A stretch of DNA of 19,976 nucleotides. It comes from Deltaproteobacteria bacterium. GTDB lineage: Bacteria > Desulfobacterota > Desulfobacteria > Desulfobacterales > ETH-SRB1. Position numbers and translations under genes: made by a program. The stretch covers positions 1 through 19,976 of the forward strand of contig JAFDFV010000071.1 of assembly GCA_019309665.1 (NCBI GenBank), read 5' to 3'. Shown here one piece after another: positions 1-7,530 of this stretch; position 1 is the first letter of the stretch; every line of letters starts with the position of its first letter. Under the pieces are notes generated by a model. It did no database searches. It saw only the letters and a list, made by a program, of their open reading frames with translations, and was not told the DNA's origin.

Positions 1-1
1 C

Positions 2-127
2 AGGGGCTATATTGACGCTGTTATTGTTCCAAGCGAAACAAGGCCCCGCCTGATCGAGGCTCTGGAGATAATGTGCAGCAAAAAGGAGTTCAGACCACCT
101 AAAAAACATGGGAACATTCCTGTGTAG
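2..127 (+). CDS. Biotin-dependent acyl-CoA carboxyltransferase beta subunit, C-terminal end (partial)
   Basis: Frame 2 is open from the window edge to a TAG at 125-127. It encodes 41 residues beginning RGYIDAVIVPSETR and ending in PPKKHGNIPV. The run GYIDxVIxPSETR...L..AL...KxHGNIP is the usual C-terminus of the crotonase-fold carboxyltransferase family (propionyl-CoA carboxylase beta, methylmalonyl-CoA decarboxylase alpha, transcarboxylase 12S). This subunit moves the carboxyl group between biotin and an acyl-CoA in the cytoplasm. Its natural partners, a small subunit-like gene and a 5S-biotin carrier protein, lie about 7.5 kb downstream at 7581 and 7972, so it was probably the gene just before them until the intervening block arrived. 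Family assignment is firm; whether the acyl substrate is methylmalonyl-CoA or propionyl-CoA cannot be read from this tail. Confidence 0.85.
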   Translation, partial: RGYIDAVIVPSETRPRLIEALEIMCSKKEFRPPKKHGNIPV

Positions 128-359
128 TGGGTAACCGAAAACCTCATATTTTCGATCAGAAATTCGGGTCTGTGGTGAACCGTTCGATCTTTCCGGAGAA
201 TTTCCTGCATTCGGAGGGTTTGACCGGGGCGAGCCTTCCCCAGAAGGGACACTGCTTTGTCGAGCCGGTTGGGATGCTCTCAATCGTTTGGGGCTTCCGC
301 GTGCAGCAGCCGCAGATGATCAATGGCGTATCGGATGATTCCCAATTGTATGATCTCTT
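128..359. other. Unassigned 230-bp stretch at the left edge of the foreign block
   Basis: This lies between the carboxyltransferase stop and the first attC-like site. A GTG-started frame (127-420, plus) crosses it and ends within the attC-like site, as cassette genes often do. However, its translation shows no recognisable domain and no ribosome binding site is visible. A minus-strand frame over 7-252 mostly shadows the carboxyltransferase tail. I see no convincing gene. It could be a non-coding or decayed first cassette. Confidence 0.4.
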
Positions 360-415
360 GCCTAACGGCTCCAGCAGACGTTCCTTAGTCGTGCTGTTGA
401 GCCGCTACGTTAAAC
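360..415 (+). repeat. attC-like integron recombination site (site 1, 56 bp)
   Basis: GCCTAAC at 360-366 fits the R'' consensus RYYYAAC, and GTTAAAC at 409-415 fits the R' consensus GTTRRRY exactly. Between them GGCTC (367-371) pairs with GAGCC (399-403), and CAGCA (372-376) pairs with TGCTG (392-396). Two unpaired T residues at 397-398 resemble extrahelical bases. The 56-bp length is close to that of short attC sites. The orientation is that expected for cassettes reading on the plus strand. The spacer arms are asymmetric (0 versus 5 nt), which lowers certainty. Confidence 0.5.
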
Positions 416-429
416 CTTAAGGAAGTCGC

Positions 430-1311
430 ATGGGAATAAGCGAAAAATTTAGTACATTCTGTAGCAACTTGCGAATGACCAATACTGTAGTATCAAATGT
501 TCAATACCGATACAAAAGAATTACAAAGCAGCTAAATGCTGACTTTAGGAACATTGACTCGGACACTATGTATAGTCTTTATGTTGGCTCCTATGACAGG
601 GGAACAGCAATTCACGTAAGTGATATTGATATGATCATCGAATTGCCCTACTCAGTATATCAACAGTATGACAATCACAATGGTAATGGGCAGTCTGCTT
701 TATTGCAGGCAGTAAGGGATTCTATTAAAAAGACTTATTCGACTACCCATGTAAGTGGTGATGGGCAAGTCGTGCAATTAAATTTTGATGATGGAATATG
801 CTATGAAATTGTTCCAGGATTTATAAATAAAGACAATAAAAGTTTTACGTACCCAGATACTAATAATGGTGGTTCATGGAAGACAACCAAGCCTCGTGCT
901 GAAATAAACGAAATAAGAAATGGTGATAATCGGTGGAACAACAACCTAAAGCGTCTTTGCCGTATGGCTAGAGCTTGGAAAGATCAATGGAATGTTCCGA
1001 TGGGTGGATTATTAATTGACACTCTCGCATATAACTTTCTTGATCAGTGGGAGTATTCAGACAAGTCATATACTTATTATGATTGGATGACTAGGGATTT
1101 CTTTATATATTTAAAAGATCAAGATCCAAACAAAAAGTATTGGCTTGCGGTAGGCAGCAATCAATATGTTTATAGAAAAGGCAACTTCGAATATAAAGCA
1201 TTACGTTGTTACAATATTTCACTAGAAGCTTTGGAATACGAAGAAAATAATCAAAATTGGTCAGCAAACCAGAAATGGCGAGAAATATATGGAACAAAAT
1301 TCCCAGATTAA
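430..1311 (+). CDS. SMODS-type CD-NTase (CBASS-like cyclic oligonucleotide synthase)
   Basis: A 293-residue nucleotidyltransferase of the CD-NTase (SMODS) superfamily, expected to make a cyclic di- or oligonucleotide alarm signal in the cytoplasm on phage infection. The catalytic core is visible: helix-capping G53-S54, then D65-I-D67 for the two metal ligands, and E126 in the YEIVP strand as the third acidic residue. The C-terminal half (about 145-290) has the helical features and NNNLKRLCRMARAWK segment typical of SMODS proteins. Length is a little below the usual 300-400. The ATG at 430 follows AAGGAAG at 419-425. The last 23 bp overlap the next gene, implying translational coupling with its presumed effector. 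The segment is more AT-rich than the carboxylase genes. The nucleotide product cannot be predicted from the sequence. Confidence 0.83.
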   Translation: MGISEKFSTFCSNLRMTNTVVSNVQYRYKRITKQLNADFRNIDSDTMYSLYVGSYDRGTAIHVSDIDMIIELPYSVYQQYDNHNGNGQSALLQAVRDSIKKTYSTTHVSGDGQVVQLNFDDGICYEIVPGFINKDNKSFTYPDTNNGGSWKTTKPRAEINEIRNGDNRWNNNLKRLCRMARAWKDQWNVPMGGLLIDTLAYNFLDQWEYSDKSYTYYDWMTRDFFIYLKDQDPNKKYWLAVGSNQYVYRKGNFEYKALRCYNISLEALEYEENNQNWSANQKWREIYGTKFPD

Positions 1312-1855
1312 AATTCTCGAGGATCAAATTCGTGAATGCTACGGCCGCGTCGTTTGGACGCATAAAACACATGAAAAGTGTGCTGATATTTTAAACTCTC
1401 GAAATAGCAACATTAAGCTATGGCAAATCATACTATCAGCAATAACAACTTCAGGTATTTTTATTACTGTATTAGGGGATAGCAAAGAGGTTGGGATTAT
1501 AGCCGCAATTATTTCTATGCTTACTCTTGCACTAAGCACTTACGTAAAAAAATATGATCTTGGAGGTATGGCCCAAAAACATGCAGTAGCAGCTACTTCG
1601 ATCTGGGATGTTAGAGAGAAATATTTTTCTCTACTTACTGATATTCGTGCGGGAGTTGTTAGCGAAGAAGAGATTAGAAAAATAAGAGACAAATTGCAAA
1701 GTGATCTTCATAAATTATATAAGGGGTCTCCAAGAACTTTGACAAAAGCATATAACGAAGCATCAAAAGCCTTAAAGGAAATGGAAGAAATGACGTTTAG
1801 TGATGAAGAAATAGACAAATTTCTACCAAAATCTATGAGAAAGTCCGAAAGTTAA
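1289..1855 (+). CDS. SLATT-like two-TM membrane effector
   Basis: A 188-residue protein with two adjacent hydrophobic segments, about 44-63 and 68-86, joined by a tight loop. An N-terminal helical region precedes them. A long charged cytoplasmic helical tail follows (SIWDVREKY, then a segment ending SPRTLTKAYNEASKAL). This layout matches the SMODS/SLOG-associating two-TM (SLATT) effectors. They are predicted to form membrane pores when the nucleotide signal accumulates, killing the infected cell. The start at 1289 lies inside the upstream CD-NTase gene, so the pair is one operon. No ubiquitin-like, HORMA or TRIP13 gene follows, which would make this a minimal type I-like CBASS. SLATT subfamily not resolved; family call from topology, tail motif and context. 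Confidence 0.78.
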   Translation: MEQNSQIKILEDQIRECYGRVVWTHKTHEKCADILNSRNSNIKLWQIILSAITTSGIFITVLGDSKEVGIIAAIISMLTLALSTYVKKYDLGGMAQKHAVAATSIWDVREKYFSLLTDIRAGVVSEEEIRKIRDKLQSDLHKLYKGSPRTLTKAYNEASKALKEMEEMTFSDEEIDKFLPKSMRKSES

Positions 1856-1867
1856 AATGAAAGCGGC

Positions 1868-1957
1868 TTATAACAATCGCGTCAACTCGGACTGACAAAA
1901 GCGTCGTTCGCTATTGCTCACTATGCTTTTGCCGGCCGGTTACGCGAAGCGTCAGCA
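1868..1957 (+). repeat. attC-like integron recombination site (site 2, VCR-like, degenerate outer boxes)
   Basis: It begins 12 bp after the SLATT stop. The left arm 1871-1894 (TAACAA, CGCGTCAA, GGACTG) resembles the 5' arm of Vibrio cholerae repeats. CGCGT (1878-1882), AAC (1884-1886), CGG (1888-1890) and 1892-1902 pair with 1925-1946. The result is a 22-bp stem with one wobble, one mismatch and three single unpaired bases (C1883, T1887, A1891) all on one arm. That asymmetry is the extrahelical-base hallmark of attC. The outer boxes are degenerate: TTATAAC on the left, GTCAGCA (1951-1957) instead of GTTRRRY on the right. It may be inactive. Confidence 0.58.
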
Positions 1958-2004
1958 TAAAGGATTATGTTTCCAACCCAATAAGTTCATTGTAGGAATA
2001 ATGT

Positions 2005-5000
2005 GTGGACGACAAAACTGAAAATATGGATAAAAAAATAACTGATCGCCTATGTGAACTACTGGACTACGTTCGTCATGTTGGAATGCTCAATCAAAAA
2101 CCGGTGTTTAGAATTGATGAATATCGTCATTTAAACATTTGGGAACATCAACTCAAGGGACGTATAGGTATTCAGCATAATGTTACTGATTCAGACGGTA
2201 TACCTATTTGGTTAAGAATAGAGCGTTTAAATAGGATAGCTCCGCCATCATTACCGGAGCAGTTACAGGAATGGGTGACCGTTAGTAATGATCCAGAAAA
2301 TTATCCCCAAATCAAAGATAAATTAATAAAAACTTTACCAGAAAGAGAAGCAGAAAATCTGATAAAAGAAGGAGTCGTTAATGAAGACGATGTTCATGAG
2401 CCGCTCAAACATCAAAGCCCAGAGATAAAATTAAAAGATATAATATTCAGATTAGATAATAATCCAGAAATAAAGAATGAGATTGACAATTACCTCAATG
2501 AGCAATGGTTTCTATGGTCTGTAGAAGAAAAGCCACGCAGAGAAACAATAAAAATATACGATTCTCTGTTTAGCCTTCAACAAACGATAGAAGCGCAAGG
2601 AGATGAACAACCCATAGAACTTATATGGGGCATAGGCATTGCTCGCTGGTTGTGTGAAGGCCATAAAATTGATTATCCGTTGCTTGAAAAAGCAGTTGAG
2701 ATAGAGATCAACCGAAAAGATGGTTCCATTCTAATTCATCCAAGGAATACAGATCCAAGTCTTGCCGTCACTGCATATTTTGCATTAGAAAATCCAGGTG
2801 TCGATGCATTATTGCGTTTCGGGAAAAAACATTTTTCAGAGTTATCTGAAGATGTGGAATTTTCACCCTATATTCACGAAAGCTTTGAGCCTGTTCTCAG
2901 GCAAGCATCAACTCATTTGAGTGAGAGCGGTATATACTGGCCTGATATCAATCCTAATAAAGAAAACCGTGAACCAAAAAAAGTTAGTAAAATATTCGAG
3001 GTCACAGATAGCTGGGTCATTTTTGCAAGACCTAGAAGTGCAAGTGGATTTGTGCTGGACATTGAGCGGTTTCAGAAAAAGTTAGAAGAATCAAAAGATG
3101 ACCTTCCACGCCCCATCAAAAAATTGGTAACGGAGTTGTCAGACAAAAAACCACTTTTTACTGGAAGTGGAATCTCTTCAGGTGGCGAAACTCCGTCATC
3201 ACCCACATCCAAGATGGAAAAATCCGAATTGTTTTTTCCAAAAGCTTTTAATGATGCACAAGTGCAAATAATTGATAGGCTTGAAGAGAGTGATGGTGTC
3301 GTAGTTCAAGGGCCGCCTGGCACAGGGAAAACACATACAATCGCTAATATCATTTGCCATTACCTTGCCACAGGACGTAGTGTTTTAGTTACATCAAAGG
3401 GTGAACCGGCCTTATCTGTCCTTCAGGAACAAATACCAGAAGAACTGAGAAATTTAACAATCAGCCTTCTTACAAATGAAAGGCAAGGGATGAAGCAGTT
3501 GGAAGCTGCTGTTCAACTACTGGCGGGTTTGGTGAGTCAAACAGACATAGTGGAATTAAAGCGAGAAGCAGAATCAAGCCAGCTACGTGTCAAACAACTT
3601 AAAAAAGAGATTAGGCAAATTGATAGTGAAATTAAAGAATGGGGGGTAAAACAACTAAACCCAGTTGACAAGAAACTGTCGGGAACCAGCACCGAAATAA
3701 CAGCAATGGAATTAGCTCAGCAGGTCATTGGTGATGCAAGAAATCATGAGTGGCTTCCAGATGAACTAGGATCGTCTGAAAAGTTCAACCCTAAATTTTC
3801 TGACTCTGATATTGCCAAAATTAGAACGGCAAGAAGGAAATTAGGTAAAGATATAGCTTATGTTGACAAGCGTATACCTAAGCCACAGGACATGTTGGAT
3901 ACTGCGAATATTGTCGTCATCCATGATGATTTGGCAACATCGGCAAGAATAGCAGAAGATACAAAAAAGAATCATATTCCTCCTTTAGCGGTATCCGTGG
4001 AAAAGTCGGTAGATCGCGCTAAGAGTTTGATAAAACCACTAAACGATCTCTTAGAACTTCTTAAACAAATTGATGACTCTCAATGGATTGGGAGAATATT
4101 TTATTCATGGATCAATGGCTCATTAGAAAATAGTGAGAATATTGATCTCTTTGATGATCTGAAGTGTGAACTTTCCAATCTATCTCAGCAAAGACAAAAA
4201 TTTGTAAAAACGCTTGTCGAGGTAAACGCCCCATCCTTCTCTATGGAGCATGTAATTAGTGCGTTAAGTATCCTGATCAATGACAAAAGACCATTTGGCC
4301 TTTTTTCCTTTGGAAATAAAGAAGCTAAAGCAATTATCAAGCAGATACGTGTAAGTGGTGAAACACCAGTTAATACTGAACAATGGCAACTGGCTTCAGA
4401 CTATGTGGCATTTCAAGAGAATATGCGTAAATTTATTATCAAATGGAACCACGCTGGCCAAGAGCTGGACTTGCCTGAATTGTTATATACCTATGGTAGT
4501 TTATTTAAAGATGCTCAATTCATTTACGCCGTAATCAGTAAGGCCGAACAAATAGCAAAGGGTTGGAATACTGTTAGGGGAGAACTAATTGAATTATTTC
4601 CTCATGGTATTGAAGTTGACAAACTACCTAAAAACAAATTTGAAATTGAAAAAACCATTCAAGCTATTGAGTTAAATACGTCACGTATAAGCCTTGGGGT
4701 TCAGCGTTTAAAGTTGCAAGATTTAACCGATAAGTTGAAGCAATCAGATGGTGATATATCTGAAAAAATAAGAAACTTTATTGGGAATGTTATCGGCAAT
4801 CCGTCATATTCCTCAGACACTGTAATGCAAGAATCGCAAAGCTTTATAACTGAGCTGGATAGACTTAATAACCTTTCGGCTTATTTGCATGACGTTGAAG
4901 ATATTTCGGAAAGAATAGCTGATTCCGGTGCCTCTAAATGGGCAGAAAAATTAAAAACAGAGCCCCTCTTTGCAACAGAAGATGAATTAACCCCAGTAGA

Positions 5001-6687
5001 CTGGTATAAATCATGGCAATGGAAACGGCGTGAGCAATATTTACGAGGAATTGATGGACGGGAACAACTTAAAAAATTATCCAACAAACGATCGCAGCTT
5101 GATCATGATTTAAAAAAAATATTTTCTGAATTAGTTCGTATAAAAACGAATATCGGTTTGCAAATGAATATGACTGAGCGCGTCCAAGGCGCATTGATGC
5201 GCTTTGTATCTGCTGTTACAAAAATTGGAAAAACAGGTAAAGGGAAAAGAGCACCTCGACATCGTAGGGATGCCTATAGAGCAATGCAAGATTGTTATGG
5301 AGGCGTTCCTTGTTGGATTATGCCTACATGGCGTGTCAGTGAAAGCCTACCCTCAGATTTCGGATCGTTTGCCTTGGTTATTATTGATGAAGCATCACAA
5401 TCAGATATAACCGCATTACCGGCAATCATGCGTGCTAAAAAATTACTAATCGTTGGTGACGATAAACAAGTTAGTCCGACCGCTGCATTCTTTGCAGAAG
5501 AAAAGATACTCCAGCTAAAGCAGAATTTTCTTAGGGATCAACCGTTTGCAGAATTGTTTCTTCCGGGTGTTTCTGTATATGATCTTGCAAATGCCGTATT
5601 CCCGAGCCAGCGCATTATGTTGACAGAACATTTCAGATGTGTGGAGCCAATAATACGGTTTAGTATGCAGTTTTATAACGAGCCGCTAATTCCACTAAGA
5701 ATTCCAAAAGCATCTGAAAAACTTACACCCCCATTAATTGATGTTTATGTCAAAGATGGGCATCGAGATGAAAGAAAAAAAATTAATGAGGTTGAAGCAG
5801 AAGCAATTATTTCTGAAATAAAGCAATTGGTATCCGATCCAAAGTACAATAAGCGTAGTATCGGCATTGTGTCATTGATAGGTGCTCAACAAGCAAAATA
5901 TATTCAAGAACAATTACTTATTGAGGTGGGTGAGGACGTATATCAAGATTATCAAATAGCTTGTGGTAATGCGGCAACATTTCAGGGTAAGGAGCGAGAC
6001 ATTATGTTCCTATCAATGGTTGTCGGACCAGGCCAGGGTGCAGTAATGAGCAAGAGGGAGTATGAACAACGGACTAATGTAGCCTTATCCCGCGCAAGAG
6101 ATCGTATGTATCTTTATAGAAGCATTGAAAAATCTGATCTTAGTAATGAATCTGATTTGCGGTTAAAGATATTGCGCCATTTTTCCAATCCAATGCCCCA
6201 AAGAAATCAGGTTGAAAATCCAATTGAGCTATGTGATTCCGAGTTTGAAAGGGATGTATTTATCAAGCTCGTCGAAAAAGGATACAACGTAACTCCTCAG
6301 GTAAAGGTGGGTGCATTTTCAATTGATATGGTAGTTGAAGGTGAAAATGACCGGAGGTTAGCAATAGAGCTTGATGGTGATAAATACCACCCGCCTGAGA
6401 AATGGATGGAAGATTGGAAACGGCAAAGGACTATGGAAAGAGTTGGCTGGCAGTTTTGGCGATGTTGGGGATCAAGCTACACAATTGACCCTAATGGCTG
6501 TATTGACGATATAGTGAATGTTCTAAATAGCATGCAAATACTACCGTGTAAAAGCTATAGTACAGCAAACATTTATACTGAATATCGTGTTTACGAAAAA
6601 GAAATTGAACCACAAGTTTATAATTTCGTCGAGATGAAAGAAAAAAAATTAATAAGGTTGAAGCAGGAACAATTATTTCTGAAATAA
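2005..6687 (+). CDS. Large SF1 (Upf1/Dna2-like) helicase with C-terminal MTES_1575/Vsr-like endonuclease
   Basis: A 1560-residue protein. Helicase motifs: Walker A GPPGTGKT at 436-443, Walker B/DEASQ at 1128-1132, then GDDKQVSP, a motif V-like GNAATFQGKERD, and motif VI TNVALSRARDR around 1357-1366. About 685 residues, largely charged and helical, separate motifs I and II, a very large insertion. The C-terminal nuclease region (about 1410-1520) has E1415, D1441 and E1455-L-D1457, then YHPPEKW and ERVGWQFWRCW, as in the REase_MTES_1575/DUF559 fold. N-terminal 430 residues unassigned. Such helicase-nuclease proteins occur in defence islands; an antiviral role is inferred. GTG start at 2005 follows AGGA at 1994-1997; ATG at 2026 is an alternative. 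Residues from about 1542 derive from a misplaced internal duplication, so the native C-terminus may be altered. Confidence 0.8.
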   Translation: MDDKTENMDKKITDRLCELLDYVRHVGMLNQKPVFRIDEYRHLNIWEHQLKGRIGIQHNVTDSDGIPIWLRIERLNRIAPPSLPEQLQEWVTVSNDPENYPQIKDKLIKTLPEREAENLIKEGVVNEDDVHEPLKHQSPEIKLKDIIFRLDNNPEIKNEIDNYLNEQWFLWSVEEKPRRETIKIYDSLFSLQQTIEAQGDEQPIELIWGIGIARWLCEGHKIDYPLLEKAVEIEINRKDGSILIHPRNTDPSLAVTAYFALENPGVDALLRFGKKHFSELSEDVEFSPYIHESFEPVLRQASTHLSESGIYWPDINPNKENREPKKVSKIFEVTDSWVIFARPRSASGFVLDIERFQKKLEESKDDLPRPIKKLVTELSDKKPLFTGSGISSGGETPSSPTSKMEKSELFFPKAFNDAQVQIIDRLEESDGVVVQGPPGTGKTHTIANIICHYLATGRSVLVTSKGEPALSVLQEQIPEELRNLTISLLTNERQGMKQLEAAVQLLAGLVSQTDIVELKREAESSQLRVKQLKKEIRQIDSEIKEWGVKQLNPVDKKLSGTSTEITAMELAQQVIGDARNHEWLPDELGSSEKFNPKFSDSDIAKIRTARRKLGKDIAYVDKRIPKPQDMLDTANIVVIHDDLATSARIAEDTKKNHIPPLAVSVEKSVDRAKSLIKPLNDLLELLKQIDDSQWIGRIFYSWINGSLENSENIDLFDDLKCELSNLSQQRQKFVKTLVEVNAPSFSMEHVISALSILINDKRPFGLFSFGNKEAKAIIKQIRVSGETPVNTEQWQLASDYVAFQENMRKFIIKWNHAGQELDLPELLYTYGSLFKDAQFIYAVISKAEQIAKGWNTVRGELIELFPHGIEVDKLPKNKFEIEKTIQAIELNTSRISLGVQRLKLQDLTDKLKQSDGDISEKIRNFIGNVIGNPSYSSDTVMQESQSFITELDRLNNLSAYLHDVEDISERIADSGASKWAEKLKTEPLFATEDELTPVDWYKSWQWKRREQYLRGIDGREQLKKLSNKRSQLDHDLKKIFSELVRIKTNIGLQMNMTERVQGALMRFVSAVTKIGKTGKGKRAPRHRRDAYRAMQDCYGGVPCWIMPTWRVSESLPSDFGSFALVIIDEASQSDITALPAIMRAKKLLIVGDDKQVSPTAAFFAEEKILQLKQNFLRDQPFAELFLPGVSVYDLANAVFPSQRIMLTEHFRCVEPIIRFSMQFYNEPLIPLRIPKASEKLTPPLIDVYVKDGHRDERKKINEVEAEAIISEIKQLVSDPKYNKRSIGIVSLIGAQQAKYIQEQLLIEVGEDVYQDYQIACGNAATFQGKERDIMFLSMVVGPGQGAVMSKREYEQRTNVALSRARDRMYLYRSIEKSDLSNESDLRLKILRHFSNPMPQRNQVENPIELCDSEFERDVFIKLVEKGYNVTPQVKVGAFSIDMVVEGENDRRLAIELDGDKYHPPEKWMEDWKRQRTMERVGWQFWRCWGSSYTIDPNGCIDDIVNVLNSMQILPCKSYSTANIYTEYRVYEKEIEPQVYNFVEMKEKKLIRLKQEQLFLK
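5763..5822 (+). repeat. 60-bp direct repeat, internal (source) copy
   Basis: Lies inside the helicase gene and encodes part of the motif IV-V region (ERKKINEVEAEAIISEIK). A second copy matching about 57 of 60 positions lies 866 bp downstream at 6629-6688. Since 866 is not a multiple of three, the downstream copy is read in another frame. This copy is in the conserved frame and is therefore the original. Confidence 0.85.
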
Positions 6688-6688
6688 G
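6629..6688 (+). repeat. 60-bp direct repeat, terminal (displaced) copy
   Basis: A near-identical copy of 5763-5822, read out of the original frame. It supplies the last 19 or so residues and the stop codon of the helicase. Its right end abuts a receiver-domain fragment exactly, marking a recombination junction. The unrepeated helicase sequence ends at about residue 1541. Confidence 0.8.
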
Positions 6689-6826
6689 GTACTCATTTGT
6701 AGCGACTATTCCATTGATGGACAGGCACAGGAATTTATTGATGCAGGTGTTCAGGGCTTCATTCAAAAGCCTTTGACAATCGTAGAAATATCAAAGAAAC
6801 TGAAGAAAATTTTGGAGGCCAAATAA
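6683..6826 (+). pseudogene. Response-regulator receiver domain remnant (C-terminal third)
   Basis: After a TGA at 6680-6682 this frame reads 47 codons to a TAA at 6824-6826. It begins NKVLICSDYSIDGQAQEF and continues with AGVQGFIQKPLTIVEISKKL. The conserved lysine-proline pair of the receiver-domain beta5-alpha5 loop (QKP) and the YSIDGQAQEF..AGVQGF run are characteristic of hybrid histidine kinases and response regulators of this lineage. The phospho-aspartate half is missing, and there is no start codon or ribosome binding site. It is a fragment brought in by rearrangement, joined directly to the displaced helicase repeat. Confidence 0.72.
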
Positions 6827-6848
6827 AAAATTATTTGGAGAGATAAAA

Positions 6849-7118
6849 ATGTTACAACAAACGCAGGAAAAAATATTTTCAAGCCTTAAAATTTCAAAAG
6901 ACCAACTACTGAACGAGATATCAGTACTTTTGGTTAAACAGCAATTATCAGAATATTTAATGGAAATTGAGTATCTGGAAAGTAAGTATAATAAGAAATT
7001 TGAAAAATTTGATCATGATTTTAGAAATCAGAAAGCCTCGTATGAAATGGAAAACGACTGGATGAAATGGAAATTTGCGATTGAAAGCCAGGATTATTGG
7101 CAAAATATTCTGAAATAA
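6849..7118 (+). CDS. Small helical protein upstream of TumE-like toxin, putative TumA-type antitoxin
   Basis: An 89-residue, strongly charged and mostly helical protein. An N-terminal region (about 1-35) looks like a small DNA-binding or dimerisation domain. The tail (about 55-85) is rich in Lys, Asp, Trp and Tyr. A strong ribosome binding site, GGAGAG at 6837-6842, precedes the ATG. Only 7 bp separate it from the TumE-like gene, the antitoxin-first order of type II systems. By position and size it is the antitoxin, expected to bind and neutralise the toxin and repress the operon. I do not recognise its family from sequence alone; the call rests on the partner gene. Confidence 0.6.
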   Translation: MLQQTQEKIFSSLKISKDQLLNEISVLLVKQQLSEYLMEIEYLESKYNKKFEKFDHDFRNQKASYEMENDWMKWKFAIESQDYWQNILK

Positions 7119-7125
7119 AAAACTT

Positions 7126-7482
7126 ATGATACTCGATATTATTGAAAAATATTCAGAAGTTATACTAACTTATGATATTCAAAATTTTAAGATTGTTGGT
7201 CCATCTTATCATTTATCATGTAATATCAAGATGACGAATAAATCTCAGCTTTTTGTCAAAGATTATCTTTTTTTGGATGGCTATAGAAAGTACTCATTTC
7301 ATTGGCAAGACGAGAATGGCAATTGTATTTTTCGATGGGACAATGCGCCTCACCATCAAGATGTTGTTACTTTTCCGTATCATAAACATATTGGAAAGGA
7401 AGAAAATATTAAAGAATCACAACCTATGAAATTAGAAATTGTTATGGAATATATCAGCAGTCAGATTCGAAAAATGACTTAA
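7126..7482 (+). CDS. tumE: TumE/DUF6516-family toxin
   Basis: A 118-residue protein with the signature of the TumE (DUF6516) family. A beta-rich N-terminal half (YHLSCNIKMTNKSQLFVKDY) is followed by YSFHWQDENGNCIFRWDNAP, then HHQDVVTFPYHKH, and a C-terminal helix ending near residue 115. The WDNAPHH...TFPxHKH block is the conserved core, probably the active or nucleic-acid-binding site. The family is annotated as the toxin of a type II toxin-antitoxin pair; the molecular target is not evident here. The start has no obvious ribosome binding site, so translation is probably coupled to the upstream antitoxin. Toxin-antitoxin pairs are common stabilising cargo in integron cassette arrays, consistent with the attC-like sequence just after the stop. 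Confidence 0.75.
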   Translation: MILDIIEKYSEVILTYDIQNFKIVGPSYHLSCNIKMTNKSQLFVKDYLFLDGYRKYSFHWQDENGNCIFRWDNAPHHQDVVTFPYHKHIGKEENIKESQPMKLEIVMEYISSQIRKMT

Positions 7483-7500
7483 CTAATAAGCAACGAAACC

Positions 7501-7519
7501 GCTTAACAATCGGGTTCAG
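7501..7519 (+). repeat. Truncated attC-like left arm (site 3)
   Basis: GCTTAAC at 7501-7507 matches the R'' consensus RYYYAAC, and the following AATCGGGTTCAG continues like the left arm of site 2 (TAACAATCGCGTCA). No matching R' arm is found at a reasonable distance; the sequence passes directly into the leader of the carboxylase small gene. It is best read as the broken right boundary of the cassette block. The match is short, so the call is tentative. Confidence 0.38.
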
Positions 7520-7530
7520 TGGTAGAATTT

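Noticed and set aside
127..420. 97-codon plus-strand frame starting at GTG 127
   Set aside because: No ribosome binding site, no recognisable domain, starts on the upstream gene's last stop-codon base and ends within the attC-like site; treated as non-coding.
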